From the NCBI GenBank assembly GCA_000827265.1, contig KN834750.1, positions 907,297-971,296 of the forward strand: DNA of 64,000 nt, given 5' to 3'. This document shows positions 13,108 to 25,161 of the stretch, one piece after another. A program made the translations under genes and the position numbers. Numbering within the stretch: position 1 is the stretch's first letter; every line of letters starts with the position of its first letter. The notes beneath the pieces are model-generated. The model was not told the DNA's origin. It made no database searches and saw only the letters and a list, made by a program, of their open reading frames with translations. This DNA comes from Collybiopsis luxurians FD-317 M1 (lineage: Eukaryota > Basidiomycota > Agaricomycetes > Agaricales > Omphalotaceae).

Positions 13108-14712
13108 ATGTCTGGCAACTCTGAAATCCCTCAATGGGGAGTTTACATGCGGGAGATTTACTTAAGTGGGAAAGGCCCGCAGCCTCTTGGAACAGTCGTC
13201 TTTGAGGAAATCGAGAAGAAAGCTATCGAAAAGCTGAAGCACTCTCCAGGTCAGTCATTCAATCGCTTATCTCCCTTCGCTTTGTTCTCATTGGCGCGCA
13301 GGAGCGTTCCTGTATTCTGGAGGGAGCGCAGGAACATGGTCGACGTATACGGGAAACACCATTGCCTTGAACAAGTTCCGAATCATTCCGCGTATGCTTG
13401 TTCCCTGCAACAACCGTGATCTTAGAGTATGGTCGTCCGCACTGATCTCGCCTGATTCGCTCATATCGTATTAGGTAACTTTGTTCGGCGTCACTTACCC
13501 TAGCCCTGTGCTTCTTGGACCTGTTGGGGTTCAAGGTATCTTTACAGAAGAAGGAGAGTTTGCGCCTGCTCGAGCCGCAGCCAAGTTGGGAATACCGTTT
13601 ATCATGAGCTCAGCTGCTACTCGAAGTATCGAGCAAGTAGCCCAAGCAAGTGGCAACGGTCCTCGTTGGTACCAACTTTACTGGTACTGTGATCGTTTTA
13701 CATGTTCGTGATATGTATACTCATGCAGGCTCAAAGGCCAAGTCACCTAGATGTGACGCTTTCTCTGTTGAAAAGAGCCAAAGAGAACGGATATACTGCA
13801 CTTGTCTTGACGCTTGACACGATGTTTATGGGCTGGCGGCCGCACGATCTGGAAACATCATACCTTCCATTTGGTCACGGTTTTGGGACTCAGGTGGGAA
13901 GCTCTGACCCTGTGTTCATGGCCAGGCTTGGACGTAAGCCTATCGATGACATCCCGGAGTATCCATATGATGCTGCAGCAAAGCAAAAGCTGCTCCTCGA
14001 GGGAGACGAGAAGGCAAAGGAAAATGCTCAACTTGGGTACGGGTGGCTACAAGAAGCAGCATTTGGTGATTATCGTTCCTGGGAGGATGTCAAACCTGTG
14101 CGAGACAATTGGGAAGGGCCCTTGATCTTGAAGGGGATTCAGCACGTTGAGGTACTCGACTCTTTCTTCTCAAGACGCTCATGAGGCTGATTGCTATTCA
14201 AGGATGCAGAGAAGGCAATAGACGTAGGAGCTGATGGTATCGTTGTCTCGAATCATGGTACGCAGATACTCTAAAATTTAAGGATCGAAACTTTGATGAA
14301 TTATCGTAGGTGGAAGACAGCTCGATGGTGCCATTCCATCGATTTACGCCTTGGAAAAAATTATGAAATCCGAAAAAGTGAAAGCGGCTCAGAAATCAGG
14401 GAAATTCACTGTCTTGTTTGACTCTGGAATTCGAACTGGACCTGATATCATCAAAGCTATGGCTCTCGGAGCTCAAGCTGTACTTCGTACGTATTTTTCT
14501 TTGTTGTTATCTGTAAAGTTTTTAACCCATGCAATCTTTCAGTCGGACGACCTTGGGTCTATGCCGCCGCAGTGGCTGGCCAAGAAGGAATAGAGCAGGT
14601 GATCAAGATTATCAATGCAGATCTGGACAATTCTCTAGCTCAAGCTGGGTTGAGAGGTGTTGCCGACGTTCTAGGCAGAGCGGACCAAATCTTGACGAAA
14701 GTAGACTTTTAG
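13108..14712 (+). CDS. FMN-dependent 2-hydroxyacid oxidase/dehydrogenase (lactate oxidase-like)
   Basis: Exons 13108..13249, 13302..13426, 13475..13683, 13737..14151, 14203..14257, 14310..14486, 14543..14712; 430 aa. It belongs to the (S)-2-hydroxyacid dehydrogenase family (glycolate oxidase, lactate 2-monooxygenase, flavocytochrome b2 core), which oxidises 2-hydroxyacids to 2-oxoacids using FMN. Visible motifs are YQLYWP, the catalytic signature SNHGGRQLDG (His315, Arg318) and the FMN-phosphate loop DSGIR...LGRPW. There is no cytochrome b5 domain and no mitochondrial presequence, so an oxidase or monooxygenase fits better than an L-lactate:cytochrome c reductase. The intron after exon 3 is spliced so that W joins P in the conserved YWP; its acceptor (AAAG) is weak but is the only one that keeps the frame. 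Confidence 0.93.
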
Positions 14713-15798
14713 ATAGAAGATGAATGTAATACATATATCAGGAGAACAGTGTATTTGTATGGCTTTAAAACTGAAGCAATCTGCGATTACTGATTATATC
14801 TAACGTCCCGCGAGTGGCCATCTTCTTTAAACTCTCCATGGAATGCATTACTTGTAGAGTTGTCGTCGATTCAGAAACTAAAGATGTTTTCCATTTTCGA
14901 AAGTGGCTTGGCGTTAAGAGTATCCCAGTATGAAGCGAGATTCCAAACCGAGCCGTTTGCGTGGAGGTAGTATTACGAGGCCAGCTAACCCTAAATCAGG
15001 GGTTCCACACAAACTTCCATGTCTCCCCGCACGACGTTGAGCTCTATTCTTCGCGTAACGACGCGTTCCTTTGCGATCCTGAAACAACTCTCTCAGTCTC
15101 TGCCAAGAACAAGAAGTTGAACGTTATTCGGTTCCCTTTGGGCGTTTAAATATGCGAGATCTTTTTTGATTCGGCTCGAAGCGCTCGTTCACCGCAAGTA
15201 AAAAAGAAAAAGAAAAAAAGCATCATCAGTGGTGACAGAGAAGAGTCTTTGGCTTACTTCAATTGTGGGCTGGATATCAACATCTAGGGCCAATTTACAT
15301 CTGTTTCCTCAAAGCATAAGCCGGGGGGCTATCAGTTTCAGACGACGGTGAACCAATCTGAACAATGACCCATGATTGATTCAATGTGGATCGCTCGGCC
15401 TGTCATCTTCGTCCAAGAGCCTCCATGCTCTCCCAAAAGACATTTGCTGCAAGATTCAAGCTCGCCCTCACTAGGCCTCACTCCTGGGACAATCATGGCG
15501 AGGCAACATATTTTATCAGGTTTCTCGTCAAACTCCCTGGTTTCCGTGTCTCTAGATGGGTCGGTTCACCGAACACGTTGAGTCATGAAAGCCCAGCACA
15601 TAAATATCACGACCGCAGTCGTTTCCATTTTGCGCCCTTATCCCTTCCTCCCATCGATAAATTCTTGCGTAGACCTCATCTATCCCTGGAATCCTTCTGC
15701 ACAGCTTCTTGACAGCATTCGTTCTGGTTATTAATTCACGACCTTTGTCCTCTATCGAGTGACTACCCCCACTCATCACTTACATCTTGCGCTACCCA
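14713..15798. other. Intergenic, about 1.1 kb
   Basis: No coding region supported. Pyrimidine-rich sequence close to 15799 probably forms the 5' region of the next small gene. Confidence 0.5.
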
Positions 15799-16290
15799 AT
15801 GTCGACGTTACTTTTCGTCGCCTATCTGGCGCTTTCTGTCTTCGCTGCACCTTTGCCGTTGCGACGAAGGAACGTCGGTCAAGAGTCGGAAACCCTCAGC
15901 CGACAAGTTCTAACCGCCATAATCGTTGCGCTTTGTGTGTTCAACTCTCCCGATTCAGGTCGAGCTTTCGCTGATTGCCTGTTTTTACCAGTAATCTGTA
16001 TTCCGGCAGTCTCTGCCTTCATTTGGGTCTCCTGTAAAGATAGCTGCCGACGCGCTTCTCTCGCGACTAGAAAGCGACCCCACCATCGTCCTACGTTATC
16101 CACTGGCGATGGCCTACAGAGGACCAGCAGCCAGTCTGGTAGCGGATTATGGTTGAATCCGAATGGAAATGTGTCGAATGCTACCTTGCCCCTCTACGAG
16201 ATTGGTGTTAGACCACCAGGCTACCCGCCGCCGCCTCCCGACTACGCCGTCCTTCCATCGCCGCCGCCGGCGCATATCATCGATTCATAG
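15799..16290 (+). CDS. Small membrane-anchored protein with Pro-rich tail, function unknown
   Basis: An open frame runs from ATG 15799 to the stop at 16290. It starts with a signal peptide (MSTLLFVAYLALSVFAAP), then a hydrophobic stretch around residues 38-60, a basic patch, and a proline/tyrosine-rich C-terminus (GYPPPPPDY). Read through, it is 163 aa. Splicing 15935..16009 (GTGTGT donor, GGCAG acceptor) joins two hydrophobic halves into one clean transmembrane helix followed by Arg/Lys; an alternative donor at 15959 gives an in-frame 51-nt intron. The architecture (signal, one TM, cytosolic Pro-rich tail) is typical of many uncharacterised Agaricomycete proteins. I do not recognise a family. 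Confidence 0.5.
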   Translation: MSTLLFVAYLALSVFAAPLPLRRRNVGQESETLSRQVLTAIIVALCVFNSPDSGRAFADCLFLPVICIPAVSAFIWVSCKDSCRRASLATRKRPHHRPTLSTGDGLQRTSSQSGSGLWLNPNGNVSNATLPLYEIGVRPPGYPPPPPDYAVLPSPPPAHIIDS

Positions 16291-16558
16291 TCATTCATGT
16301 GGACCTTTTGCACCGTGTTTCTCGTCTATCACTTATATTCTTCTGTTGATACTCATCCTGCGTTATCTGGATCTTTCTGCGCATCTCCTGCATCTCACAC
16401 ACAACATCTATTGTACCTATCGTCGTTTGTCGCTCTGTTAGTCTTTGTATTGCTTTCGATCCCTGCTACCCGACTGCTTTCAACCTTTGCCGCCTGCGGC
16501 TTCCACAGCTTTTGCATCAAGTCATTGATTTTTGGTGTTACAATAAACCAAGCTTTGT

Positions 16559-17532
16559 CTATACAGCGGTAAACCCAGCAGCTTTCAGTTTCTCTACAAG
16601 TTCATCGACACTTTCCACCTTTGCCCCACCAACTCGCTTGGGAGGTTCGGTAACTTTTACAGTTTCCATTCGAGGCTCAAGGGAAACGCCAAGGTCCTCT
16701 GGTTTGAACTTTGTAACGGGCTTTTTCTTTGCCTTCATGATATTTGGTAGAGAAGCGTAGCGAGGTTCTACGAATGACAGAGTCAGGAGAGCCGAATTGA
16801 GAAAGGAAAAATTCAACGTACCATTGAGACGTAAATCGGTGGTGATAATCATAGGAAACTTGACCCGGACTTGTTCAAGACCGCCGTCAATCTCTCTTGT
16901 TACAAGAGCATTTTTCTTGTCTAGATCGAGTTCTACCTTGGACGCAAATGTTGCTTGACCCCAGTTGAGTAGTCCAGCGAGCATTTGTCCGGTTTGTCCC
17001 AAATCATCATCGATAGCTTGTTTCCCGAGGATGACCATGTCGATTGGTTTCTGTTTGTCGATGACGGCACGAATGGCTTTTGCTACACCGAGTGGTTCGG
17101 GGGCAGGAGCTGCTTCTGGTATTTCTACATGTACAGCAGAGTCTGCACCCATAGCGAGGGCAGTTCGGAGTGTTTCAACGGATTTGGCGGGGCCAATGGT
17201 GAGAGCAGTAATGTTGACTGGTTCTTTGGAACCATCTTTGGAGAGACGTTCGCGGATTCGGACGGCTTCTTCGATAGCGATTTCGTCAAATGGATTCTGA
17301 AAAAGAGTGAATCTGTGAAAAAAGAGATAGGATTTACACAGTACAACATACCATGGAATGCTTTACATTTAAATCCACGCCAGTTTGCTGGGGATTGACT
17401 CGGATTTTAACTGCATAGTCTACCGCTCTTTTGAGAACGAGGTCGGAGAATGTAGCTATAAGAGAAGAAAGGACTTGCTCACCGTTTGACTGGGACAAGA
17501 ATGTTCAGAAGCCGCGATGATGATGGACGCAT
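16559..17532 (-). CDS. Electron transfer flavoprotein beta subunit
   Basis: Exons on the minus strand in order 17483..17532, 17352..17427, 16822..17296, 16559..16767; 269 aa. With the alpha subunit it forms the mitochondrial matrix ETF, which binds FAD and AMP and passes electrons from acyl-CoA dehydrogenases to ETF-QO. Conserved features are the N-terminal NILVPVKRAVDYAVKIRV, NPFDEIAIEEAVR, the GADSAVHVE segment, and the AIDDDLGQTGQMLAGLL signature, followed by the C-terminal arm. Both ends match the family's usual length (about 255-265 aa). The 50-nt first exon is fixed by the family N-terminus. The last intron is 54 nt, a multiple of three without a stop, so retention would add 18 residues. 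It is divergent from SCC2. Confidence 0.95.
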
Positions 17533-17582
17533 ACTGAGCGGCACGCGAAACTCGTGACTTGATTGCTCCTTTACCGTTGGCC
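17533..17582. promoter_or_regulatory. Very short divergent promoter between ETFB and SCC2
   Basis: Only 50 bp separate the two start codons (ETFB ATG at 17530-17532 on minus, SCC2 ATG at 17583-17585 on plus). An upstream in-frame ATG for SCC2 at 17559 would shrink it to 26 bp. The two transcripts therefore must share regulatory DNA, and their 5' UTRs probably overlap or start inside each other's coding region. No TATA box is visible. Confidence 0.6.
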
Positions 17583-20500
17583 ATGGCCAGCAACGAGCAC
17601 AATAGGTCAGTCAGAGACTCGCATCGTCTTCTCGCGTCGTACCCAATCAGCTCAGCAGTTCCCTCTGCTCACGGTAATTTTCTTTTGCTTTTTATCCCTA
17701 TTCCTACTAATTCGGTCCCAGTCGCTCGCCATCTTGACAGTCTCTCTGTAGCTGCACCTCCACCCTCTTTTATCAATCACCACTATTACAATCCCCCATC
17801 ATACTCTAATCATCCTTCTTATTCCGAATACTCGAATGAAATTCAGTATCTCAGCTCAAATCAACCTCAAGCCTCATCAGCATATTGGGAACGAACCAGG
17901 GATCATGCTCTGGCTTTGCTCAATGAACAGGCGGCGGAGTGCGTTTCTTTTGTCTCTGTATTCTCTACAGCTCCTTATATGCGTTTCAGATCTTATCCAT
18001 ATGTCCTTCCACAGCAATGGACTACGCCTCATACAAACTTTGCAAACCCTTCAATGTCATCTTATCACACTCCTCATATGGCCCAGGCTATCTTCTCAAA
18101 TGGGTATCCTACCCCTCCTGCTCTGCCTCCTCCTTCGAGCTCGTTCACTTCCAGTTTGGCTGGTGCACTAGGACCAGTAGCAATCCCTCAAAGACAGCAG
18201 CAAGCCCCAGCACCTCAGCAGCAGCAGCATCATGTTTCTCCTCTCAAACGTCATACCCCAGAAGACAGTGCAGCTTTTTTCAATAATGTTCTCGCCCACA
18301 AATCTCAGCAGATCACTCAGCACGCTGTCCATCAAAGTGCTCTTCACGTCACAGAGTCGCGCACTCTACACAATTCGCCACAGAGATTTGATCAGCTAAC
18401 ACCAGGGAAAAAGCGGAAAATGGAAGTGTTTGTCGATATGGCTTCTCCCAGCAAAAAGGCCAATCTTGGTAATCATAACAGCGAGCGCAGCATCCCGTCC
18501 ACTCCTTCTAAACTCGGCCAGAAATCATCTTCGGCGCCTTCCATCTTCCCCAAGACGCCTTCGACAACTCATAGTGTCGCGTCTTCTGTTCCACGGACTC
18601 CTACTACCGTCGGACTTGTTACACCCCAAAGTGAGCGTGGCACCAGTGTGACGAGTACCGCCAGTCTGAAACGTAAAACTCTCACGTTAGACTCGATCGA
18701 ATCCGTAGCTGCTCTTCAAAAGCCATACATCACTCCCACCACTGGCGGTCGCACTAAAAAGGCTAAGAATCTCGGTTCTGGTGGTTCAGACACTGAAATA
18801 GAAGATGACGGGGATGAGCTTAACCTTACATCCAGTCCTTTGAAGCCTTTACTCTATGACTCTACCAAGTCGAAGCACAAGAGCGGTCGAGATGCTCCGC
18901 TTACGCACGACCGGGATGAGCGTTCGCCAATTGATAAACTAGTCCTTTTGATAGAGGAGATCTTCCAGGCTGAGGACGGGTTACCTGCCGACCCAAACTC
19001 GATGGATCTTTCGCGAGATGGAATTTTCAATCCCGACTCTGAAGATCATTCCAAGCCGCAGCTCAGTGCTACGATCATTCGCAAGCTCACCAAACTTATA
19101 AGTCAAGTTAGGGGCGGTAGGGGTCTCGGAAAGAGTGTTCATACTTCTCCGGTTAAGGGTCGAGCAGGACGCAGTGGGAAGATTAGTGATATCGACTCGA
19201 ATATCCTAGGCAGACTTCTTCGGGTCCTCTCGAGGAGTGTGAAGATTGGTGAGGAGGTGGATCCGTTCGGTGCAATGTCTGGTGTCACCCTGGCCAAAGA
19301 TAATGGAGCCGGCGCCCCCAAATCGCCCAAGAAGAAGAGTCGGACACCAGCGGGGAAGGGGGACGGAGACGAGGAAGACGTCGAAAAGGAGGAAATGATG
19401 GAGGTGGATACTGCTGCTCGTGGACAGTCAAAGGAACCGAAAACGCCCAAGAAGGACAAAGGCAAGGGAAAGGCCTCGGCCATTGAACCTGTCTCCATCG
19501 TCGACCTTGAGCTGTTGGCTCACAAGCTGTTGTTAAGTCGAGACGGCATTCTTGCTGCCGAGAGTATCATTGCGCTTCTCGGCGGAGAAATTGGGAGAGG
19601 CTCAAGAACAGGAGAACGGCTTAGCAAGCAGCTTTACTCGGAAGAAATCATCCTTGGGTGTCTGAATGTGGTCAAAGCGGCTCTCGAAGGCGAAGTTTAC
19701 CCTTTCGTTGAAGGCTGCTCGGGCATTGGAAGTGGCCTGTTGATGTATCTAATCAACAACGCTTCTTCATCGGCCTCCAAGACACAACACAGTCCTTCCA
19801 AAGCATCCAACATCTCTTCCTCCTCTAATTCCCAATCACTTCCCCTCAAGGTAGAGTCTTGTCGGCAGCTCATGAGTGACATTTTCTCCGCACTCTCGGC
19901 CACTTTACCGCGAATCAGCGCTCTAGTTGGTGGTGCTAATGTTGGAGGGGAAGGCGGAATGCCTATGAATGATGCGGTTGTCATCAAGGCCGTCTATGTT
20001 GGGATCGGTCCTTTCTTTGTCGGCTCCGATGAGGGTTCCCATTTTGTCAAGGAAGAGCGGGACTGGGAACGGGATGACACGGGTAGTGGGAAAAGTAAAT
20101 CCAAAGGAAAGAAGAGCCATGGAGGGAGCATTCTAATGAGCACTTTCGGTAAAAGTGCCATGCGCGGTCTCAGGATGAATGCCCTCGGGTTGATCAGAAG
20201 TGTAAGTCTGAGCGTCCTTCTAGCTACAGCAATGTGTAACTATTTTCATAGATATTCGCTCATCACGATGACCAACGATCTTGGATCATTGAAGAAATCC
20301 TCTCTTCTCTCATCAAGGTCTCTCACGCAAAGCAAGGTAAAGCCTCTGATCAATTTCGTCTTCGTGATGGAAAGTCTATGCGCACTGTCTCTGCACTACT
20401 GCTGCAGCTCGTCCAGACAAGTGCACACGATGTACGACTAGGAGCGCAAAAAATCGATCGTGCTCGACAGGTCAAGGTCGCTTTGCGGAGGCAGGAGAGT

Positions 20501-23500
20501 ATCGCCGTTGAAAGCCAGGCCAGTATTGGTAACGATGAGTTTCTCGACGAGGAAGACCGCGCCGCTATCAAGCTTCATAACTCCGGACTCGTTTCACCTC
20601 ATAAAGCCGCTTCGACCATTATACACTTTCTCACTTCCAGGTCAGGCAAAACGAAGACTACTAAAAACTCGAATGAGGCGGAATATCGAGCTATCTTTGA
20701 TGCTCTAGTTCAAGATTGTCTCAGTGTGTGGTGCTGGCCGGAATGGCCTAGTGCGGGTGTAGTATTAGGCGTTATAGTCAAGGGGATGGTGCGAAGTCTA
20801 GAAGAAAATGATCATCGGGACAGAAAAGGTGCTGGGGATAAGGAAACAGCTGGGGATAATAATGCAAGCAAATCGATGGCATTGGATCATATTGGAGTCA
20901 TCGCAGCGAGAGTGAGGAGCTCGATGTTGAAGGTACAGGTCACGAAGAAGGACGAGTCGGATGCGTCAGCACCATCATCTTCAGGCGGAAGTGGTACATC
21001 GAAAGGAAAATCCAAGGCCTTGAAGCCTCTCAGTCAGGGACGATATTCACTCTTTGTATCCATTTGTTGCTTATACTTGGTATTTAGATCGTAGAGAAGC
21101 TGGATCTCAAAGAGCTAGACCGGTATCTCAATTCTCACTGGGATGTCGCGGCACATTTGGGCAAGAGAGCTACGGAGGACCAAGCGTACGACGTAAGTAT
21201 TCTCGTCCCAATCGCTTCTTCTGGCTCAATTAATGGAATTTTGCAGAGCGCGCAGGAGCTCAGTGCTGCAATACTCGGTCAAGACCTTGCTTCTGCTCTG
21301 CAGAAGGTTGCGGGATGGATAGAAGACGGTGATGACAAGGCCGTCAAGCGGAACATGAATGACGAGGAATATTCTGAAGACGATGGCGACGAGCTTAATC
21401 TGAAAAAGAAACGAAAAAATGGAAAGGGTGACGGCGGACAGGATTCCAGTCAGGTTGCCGGAGGAAAGCGGGACTTTTCAAGGCTTCGGGCTTTCGGTGA
21501 AAAAATCAAGATCGCTTTAAGAGAAGTCTGGAAGGAACGAGGAACCGATGTTTTCGATATCGGGTATGTGTGGTGCCATCTTGTTTTACAGATATCCGTG
21601 TTTACTCTTTTTACTTAGCTCTCTAGAAGAAGTCATTCGTGTAGATCGACAGGCAGAAGAGATTGGTATCATTCAAGGCAACAGCTTGAAGAATGGATTT
21701 ATGCCCATGCTAACAGTGACCCTTCATGCTCTGGATGCTCCAGTCATATTCATGCGCACGAAAGCCTTGAGAGCTTTAGGCCAAGTAATTACGAGCGATC
21801 CAACTATCTTAACAATGGTGGGATGCTTTCTGTCCGGCGCAACTTGAATCTAATATTCATAATTTGACAGCCCAACGTTCAGAAAGGAATTGATAGCCAT
21901 TTACTGGATAGCTCGCCTGCAGTCCGCGACGCGGCAGTTGAACTCATCGGAAAATACATGATCGATTCTCCAGAAGTCGCCGCTGATTACTACACCAAGA
22001 TCGCCGACCGCATTGCTGTAAGATTTTCGCTGCCTCTTTCCTCTCCGTACATTTTTTTGACCCTAGTCGTGATACAGGATACGGGATTAGGCGTCCGAAA
22101 GCGTGTAATTAAACTATTGAAAGCCTTCTACAGTGTCACGGACAGCGTACAACGACAAGCAGATATATCTACCAAACTTGTTCTCCGGATGATGGACGAG
22201 GACGACACAGTTAAAGATCTTGCGATCAAATCCGTCGAGGAACTTTGGTTTCCTTCTTCGCCCACAATGCCTCCTTCCGCTTTGAAAGGCTCAAAAACTG
22301 CGTCGTGCTCTAACACAGACTCGTTGCAGAACAAAGTCGCTGTTATCATGGCTGTTTCAGCAAACTTCCGTGACCGACAATCGCCTCTCGAGGACCTTCT
22401 TCATAAAATAATGTCAGCAAAAGAGGAAACCAGTGAAGAAGCGCATACCATGCATGCGAGGTACCAGGAAATTTGCGGCGTTTTGATTGACGGGCTTGTC
22501 GATGCGACAGACTTGCCTGGTTTCGTGGGTTGGACTACTTCGTTTCCTAAACATGAAGACTGACAACAGTACTTAGACCGTCATTAACTGTATCCGCACC
22601 ATCAATCTCATTGCATCTGCATATCCCTCGGTCATAGGTGCTCGAAGTGCCATGACGTTATTGCCTTATCTCAAAAATCCTACTAATGTATGGCTTTCCT
22701 TTTTCCAGCTGAATTAGCACTCACCTTCTCAATAGGCTGAGGAGCAGATGACGAGTGATTATTTACTGAGGACTTTCCGTTCCGCTGTTCCTCATATGCC
22801 CAAGACCGCGGTCAAGTTTGGACAGGATCTTCAGGCCAAATTGCAACCCATGGTGACGAAACCATCTGCTACAGGAGGAATTTCCGTGAGTACAAGTAGT
22901 ACAGATGTTGATAATCTTACTTGAGCTCTTCCATAGACTTTGCAAGAAGTGGTGGCCTGCCTGAGTATCGTCGTAAAACATCTTACGCATGAGTTTGGTA
23001 GATTAGTGGCTTTATTCAAATCGTGCAATGGTGAGCATTTGAACTCCCCTGCGGTAGTCCTTACCTCAACTTCTTGGGATGTAATAGCGCGCCTTCAGCA
23101 GGCTATCACTAAATCGGGTGATTCGACACTTACTGCTAACGAGCTGAGAACGCTTGTCACTCTCATCTTCATTGTCTCGTTACTTGCGGAACATTGTAAT
23201 TTTGATGCACTCCGTGATGAGCAGCCATCTATGGCCACGGACCTAAACGCCATTACTCCTGGCTCAATTACTGAATACGTTTACAGCAGTCTACTTCAAC
23301 TTCATCAGCGATACACTGATCCATCTTTCCGCGGTCGAGTGCTTCCTTGCTTGGGCTTCCTTTTCCGTGCCCAGCCTACGCTTATGACGATGGAGAAGTC
23401 GGCCACGATCATGGACGAAATTTTTGCTGCAGACGATAATGACGGCAAAGCGAGGCTTCTGAAGATTATTCAGGATTTCTTGACTTCTGAGTCGATCAAG

Positions 23501-24971
23501 CACTCTCAACATGAAAAAGGTACGATTTCTCCTGTAGCAATTTGGGTATTCTGACTCCCTTTAAAACCAGAGAGCGCTAAGCAACGCGGAATGAAACCTG
23601 CGGAAGTGAATATGGAAGAACTCGTTGGTAATACGGATGGCTTCGCAGATTCTGGGTATGTTCTCCGGTGACTCTTCGAAGTATGCGATACCGATTCGCC
23701 CGTAGCGTCAGCTCTGCTGTTGTCCAGCGTTATCTGGACCCGATCCTCACCGCTGCTTTTTCTTCAAATCCTCATATTCAAGCGCTGGCGATTGACATAT
23801 TAACATTCACCATCAAGCAAGGTTTAGCCCACCCCCTCCAAGTAGGTGCACTATCTATTCTTCGGTACTCTCAATAATTCCGCCTAGTCTTTCCCCGTGA
23901 TCGTTGCTCTAGAGACGAGTCCAAGCACCTCACTGAGTAATCGTGCGAGTGCTTTACATGCTGTACTGCATAATAAGCACGCGTCACTGCTCAACAGCAG
24001 ATTTACGTTAAGTGCAATGAAGTCCTTTGAATACCAACGGAAAATATCTCCCAATGATGTTCGCGGTAAGTATTTTTTGCCAAAGTCAAGACGTCCTATT
24101 CGCTAACGCGTGCATTGGTACAGGCTATCGAATGAGTCCGGCCCCTATTGCAGTCCTCCAACGCTGGTATTCACTCGTACGGGAAAAGCGGGCACAACGA
24201 CAGGACTTCTTAAAGGCGCTTGTCAAAGTATTCCAGGACCGACCAGATTACAACTCGTCTCAGGATGATGTTGAATTTACGCGGTACATGGCAGAAAACT
24301 TTGCAAGCTTCGACTACAAAACGCAAGAAGAGGTGTTCACTGTGATCAAGTTTTTGACGACAATATTGTCGACTACAGGTCTGCACGTTCTGGAGGTTTT
24401 ATCGCCGTCCCCTCTACTTTCCGAATTGCATGGTAGTACGTCAATAGCTCCTGCAGATTCTGCTGCTGCTCTTGTGCGTGGTTTTCCGTTTTGGCTACTA
24501 AAAGTATATCCTTGAACATTTATTTCAGGCTTCGACGGAAGTTGAGAAATCTCTCGCCGATGAAATTCCTTTCATGAGAACATCTGTGATTGTTGGAATG
24601 GTCATGATACTCAAAGCTTACCTGAAAACGTTGTATTCATTATCCGAAGAGTGAGTTCATCGAAGGATCTCCTTACGGACTCTGATCACATTCCTTCGCT
24701 ATAGAAAATGCAGTAAATTTACTCTGAACAAAAAGAGTACCATCGGTGACAAAATAGCCGCGAAAAAGCATGACAAGCCTATCAGCTGGGATAGATTACC
24801 GTTCGCGGTAAAGCCGGTCTTAACATCTTTAGACGTGAAAGAGCAGAAAGAAAGGGTGAGTTTGGTTCCTTGCTGATTCCGAATTTGATATTTATGTATC
24901 TGCGCTGCTAGTTCAAAGAGATTTGGTTTGAAGACGGTGTTTCAGCCGAGCCAGAGGATGAACTTTCTTGA
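17583..24971 (+). CDS. Cohesin loader Scc2 / NIPBL / Mis4 orthologue
   Basis: Nineteen exons: 17583..17673, 17722..17938, 17990..20201, 20252..21055, 21088..21192, 21247..21563, 21619..21817, 21871..22017, 22078..22524, 22577..22687, 22736..22885, 22937..23519, 23571..23655, 23706..23841, 23888..24065, 24124..24473, 24529..24650, 24705..24855, 24912..24971; about 2,154 aa. With Scc4 it loads cohesin onto chromatin. Residues 1 to about 450 are disordered (Gln/Ser/Pro-rich), followed by a long HEAT-repeat solenoid. Family hallmarks are the block with [20 protein letters not shown], the [15 protein letters not shown] segment, and the downstream PYLKNPTN and [14 protein letters not shown] helices. 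The Coprinopsis cinerea orthologue is the gene named rad9 in that species. The first two introns (48 and 51 nt) are multiples of three with no stop, so N-terminal splicing is less certain than the rest. An upstream in-frame ATG lies at 17559. Confidence 0.93.
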
Positions 24972-25161
24972 TCGCAAAGTACCCTTCTAATGTAGTCGCA
25001 GCTGCCTCTTGCTCACAAATTATTATCTTATCATTATACTTTTCTGTATTTCTTCTTTACTTGGGCTCGAGTACGGAATAGTAATGTGCTTTGTAATGTG
25101 TACATGGAAGTGGTGTGATGCGGGCCGAAACATCCGGTGTTAGTCTTTCGGCACCATCAAT

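Noticed and set aside
16965..17398. Plus-strand open frames of 111 and 137 codons
   Set aside because: Both are antisense to ETF beta exon 3, whose protein matches the family throughout.
20337..20374. Possible intron starting GTAAAG in SCC2
   Set aside because: Reading through keeps a conserved-looking FRLRDGKS...LLLQLVQ segment and no suitable acceptor is present.
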